DNA of 5,517 bases from Vulcanisaeta sp. UBA163 (GTDB lineage Archaea; Thermoproteota; Thermoprotei; Thermoproteales; Thermocladiaceae), in the NCBI GenBank assembly GCA_002496475.1, contig DAJV01000027.1:1-5517 (forward strand). Reading direction: 5' to 3'. A program made the translations under genes and the position numbers. Positions 5,058 through 5,517 of this stretch are shown piece after piece (position 1 is the first letter of the stretch; each line of letters opens with the position of its first letter). The notes beneath the pieces are model-generated. The model was not told the DNA's origin and did not search any database. It saw nothing but the letters and a program-made list of their open reading frames with translations.

Positions 5058-5517
5058 TTATATCTTTGTTATGATGGTTGATGTTATTAATACGATTATT
5101 GCAATTACCGTAAGTGTATTTACTTCGTCGTAATTTATTGATGATTCCTTGGGTATTGTGATGTACCCGCTTATTAGTATTAACGCCAGTGTTGTTATTA
5201 CGGGGAGTGCTAGGCCTGGCTTTGTGAGACCTAAGGCCATTAATATGGGTAATGCAATTATCCCAAGGATTGACAACAGCATTATTCCAAGCATGTACTT
5301 GTAAAAATTATTTAACATAATTCTGTAATAAATAACGTAGTCATTCCTACTTTTGAAAGAGGTTTTTAGGGAATACATAATTTCCCTATCACTTGACGTA
5401 TTTAGTCTCACCCCAATACTTGTAAAGTATTTACTCAATTCATTTTCTATTTCCCTATTCTTGAATCTTAGGTATTCATTACTAAGTAGAACCTGTACGT
5501 ATTGGGATTGCCCCTGC
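5058..5517 (-). CDS. Multi-span membrane protein, 5' end beyond window
   Basis: The frame from stop TAA (5058-5060) is open on the minus strand to the window edge, giving 152 visible residues. A TTG at 5438 could serve as a start, but the 26 codons upstream (including SNEYLRFKNREIENE) read as normal, charged coding sequence without a stop, so the true start is probably outside the window. Numbered from that TTG, a hydrophilic cytosolic-type segment (1-46, with KTSFKSRNDY) leads to three likely transmembrane helices at about 47-69, 75-94 and 105-124, ending in the short tail TKI. I do not recognise the family. The amphipathic, charged segment before the first helix loosely recalls GspF/FlaJ/TadB-type pilus-assembly membrane proteins, but this is weak. 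It converges with the nuclease-like gene across 20 bases. Confidence 0.75.
   Translation of the reverse strand, partial: QGQSQYVQVLLSNEYLRFKNREIENELSKYFTSIGVRLNTSSDREIMYSLKTSFKSRNDYVIYYRIMLNNFYKYMLGIMLLSILGIIALPILMALGLTKPGLALPVITTLALILISGYITIPKESSINYDEVNTLTVIAIIVLITSTIITKI

Noticed and set aside
1..5517. CRISPR array, insertion sequence, tRNA or attachment site
   Set aside because: No regularly spaced DNA repeats, transposase-like frames with terminal inverted repeats, tRNA T-loop signatures or duplicated att-like segments were found by reading both strands.

Overview
The window looks like chromosomal DNA of a thermoacidophilic crenarchaeon, most likely from the Thermoproteales (Vulcanisaeta/Caldivirga/Thermocladium type). 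The reasons are a thermopsin-family acid protease (a family centred on thermoacidophilic archaea), crenarchaeal TATA boxes about 30 bases upstream of start codons (a leaderless arrangement), AGG-rich arginine coding, a GGTG-type ribosome-binding site only before an internal operon gene, and a cysteine-rich small intracellular protein. The genus assignment is inference; there is no rRNA or other marker gene here.

Layout. Bases 1-351 hold no confident gene, only short open frames and two TATA-like boxes. Bases 352-2727 (+) encode a 791-residue secreted thermopsin-type protease: signal peptide, thermopsin domain, a stalk of four degenerate repeats rich in N-glycosylation sequons, and a C-terminal membrane anchor with a basic tail. 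It converges, across 25 bases, with a minus-strand gene (2753-3586) for a stand-alone class II glutamine amidotransferase. A compact AT-rich divergent promoter region (3587-3681) separates that gene from a plus-strand pair: a ParA/MinD-like P-loop ATPase (3682-4641) and, 15 bases later behind a Shine-Dalgarno site, a 126-residue protein resembling the PD-(D/E)XK nuclease fold (4657-5037). The pair converges, across 20 bases, with a minus-strand multi-span membrane protein whose reading frame stays open to the right edge (5058-5517), so its 5' part is missing.

How the parts may work together. The protease should act outside the cell, tethered to the membrane and projecting on a glycosylated stalk; it has no obvious link to the other genes. 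The ATPase and the nuclease-like protein are almost certainly co-transcribed, and they are the most interesting pair. The ATPase has Walker A, A' and B motifs, but serine replaces the signature lysine of the deviant Walker A motif, and it has a long charged C-terminal region. Its partner has glutamate where the PD-(D/E)XK motif has lysine. No ParB-like DNA-binding partner or centromere-like repeat array is visible, so ordinary plasmid-style partitioning is not supported by this window. No mobile element, CRISPR array, tRNA or rRNA was recognised.
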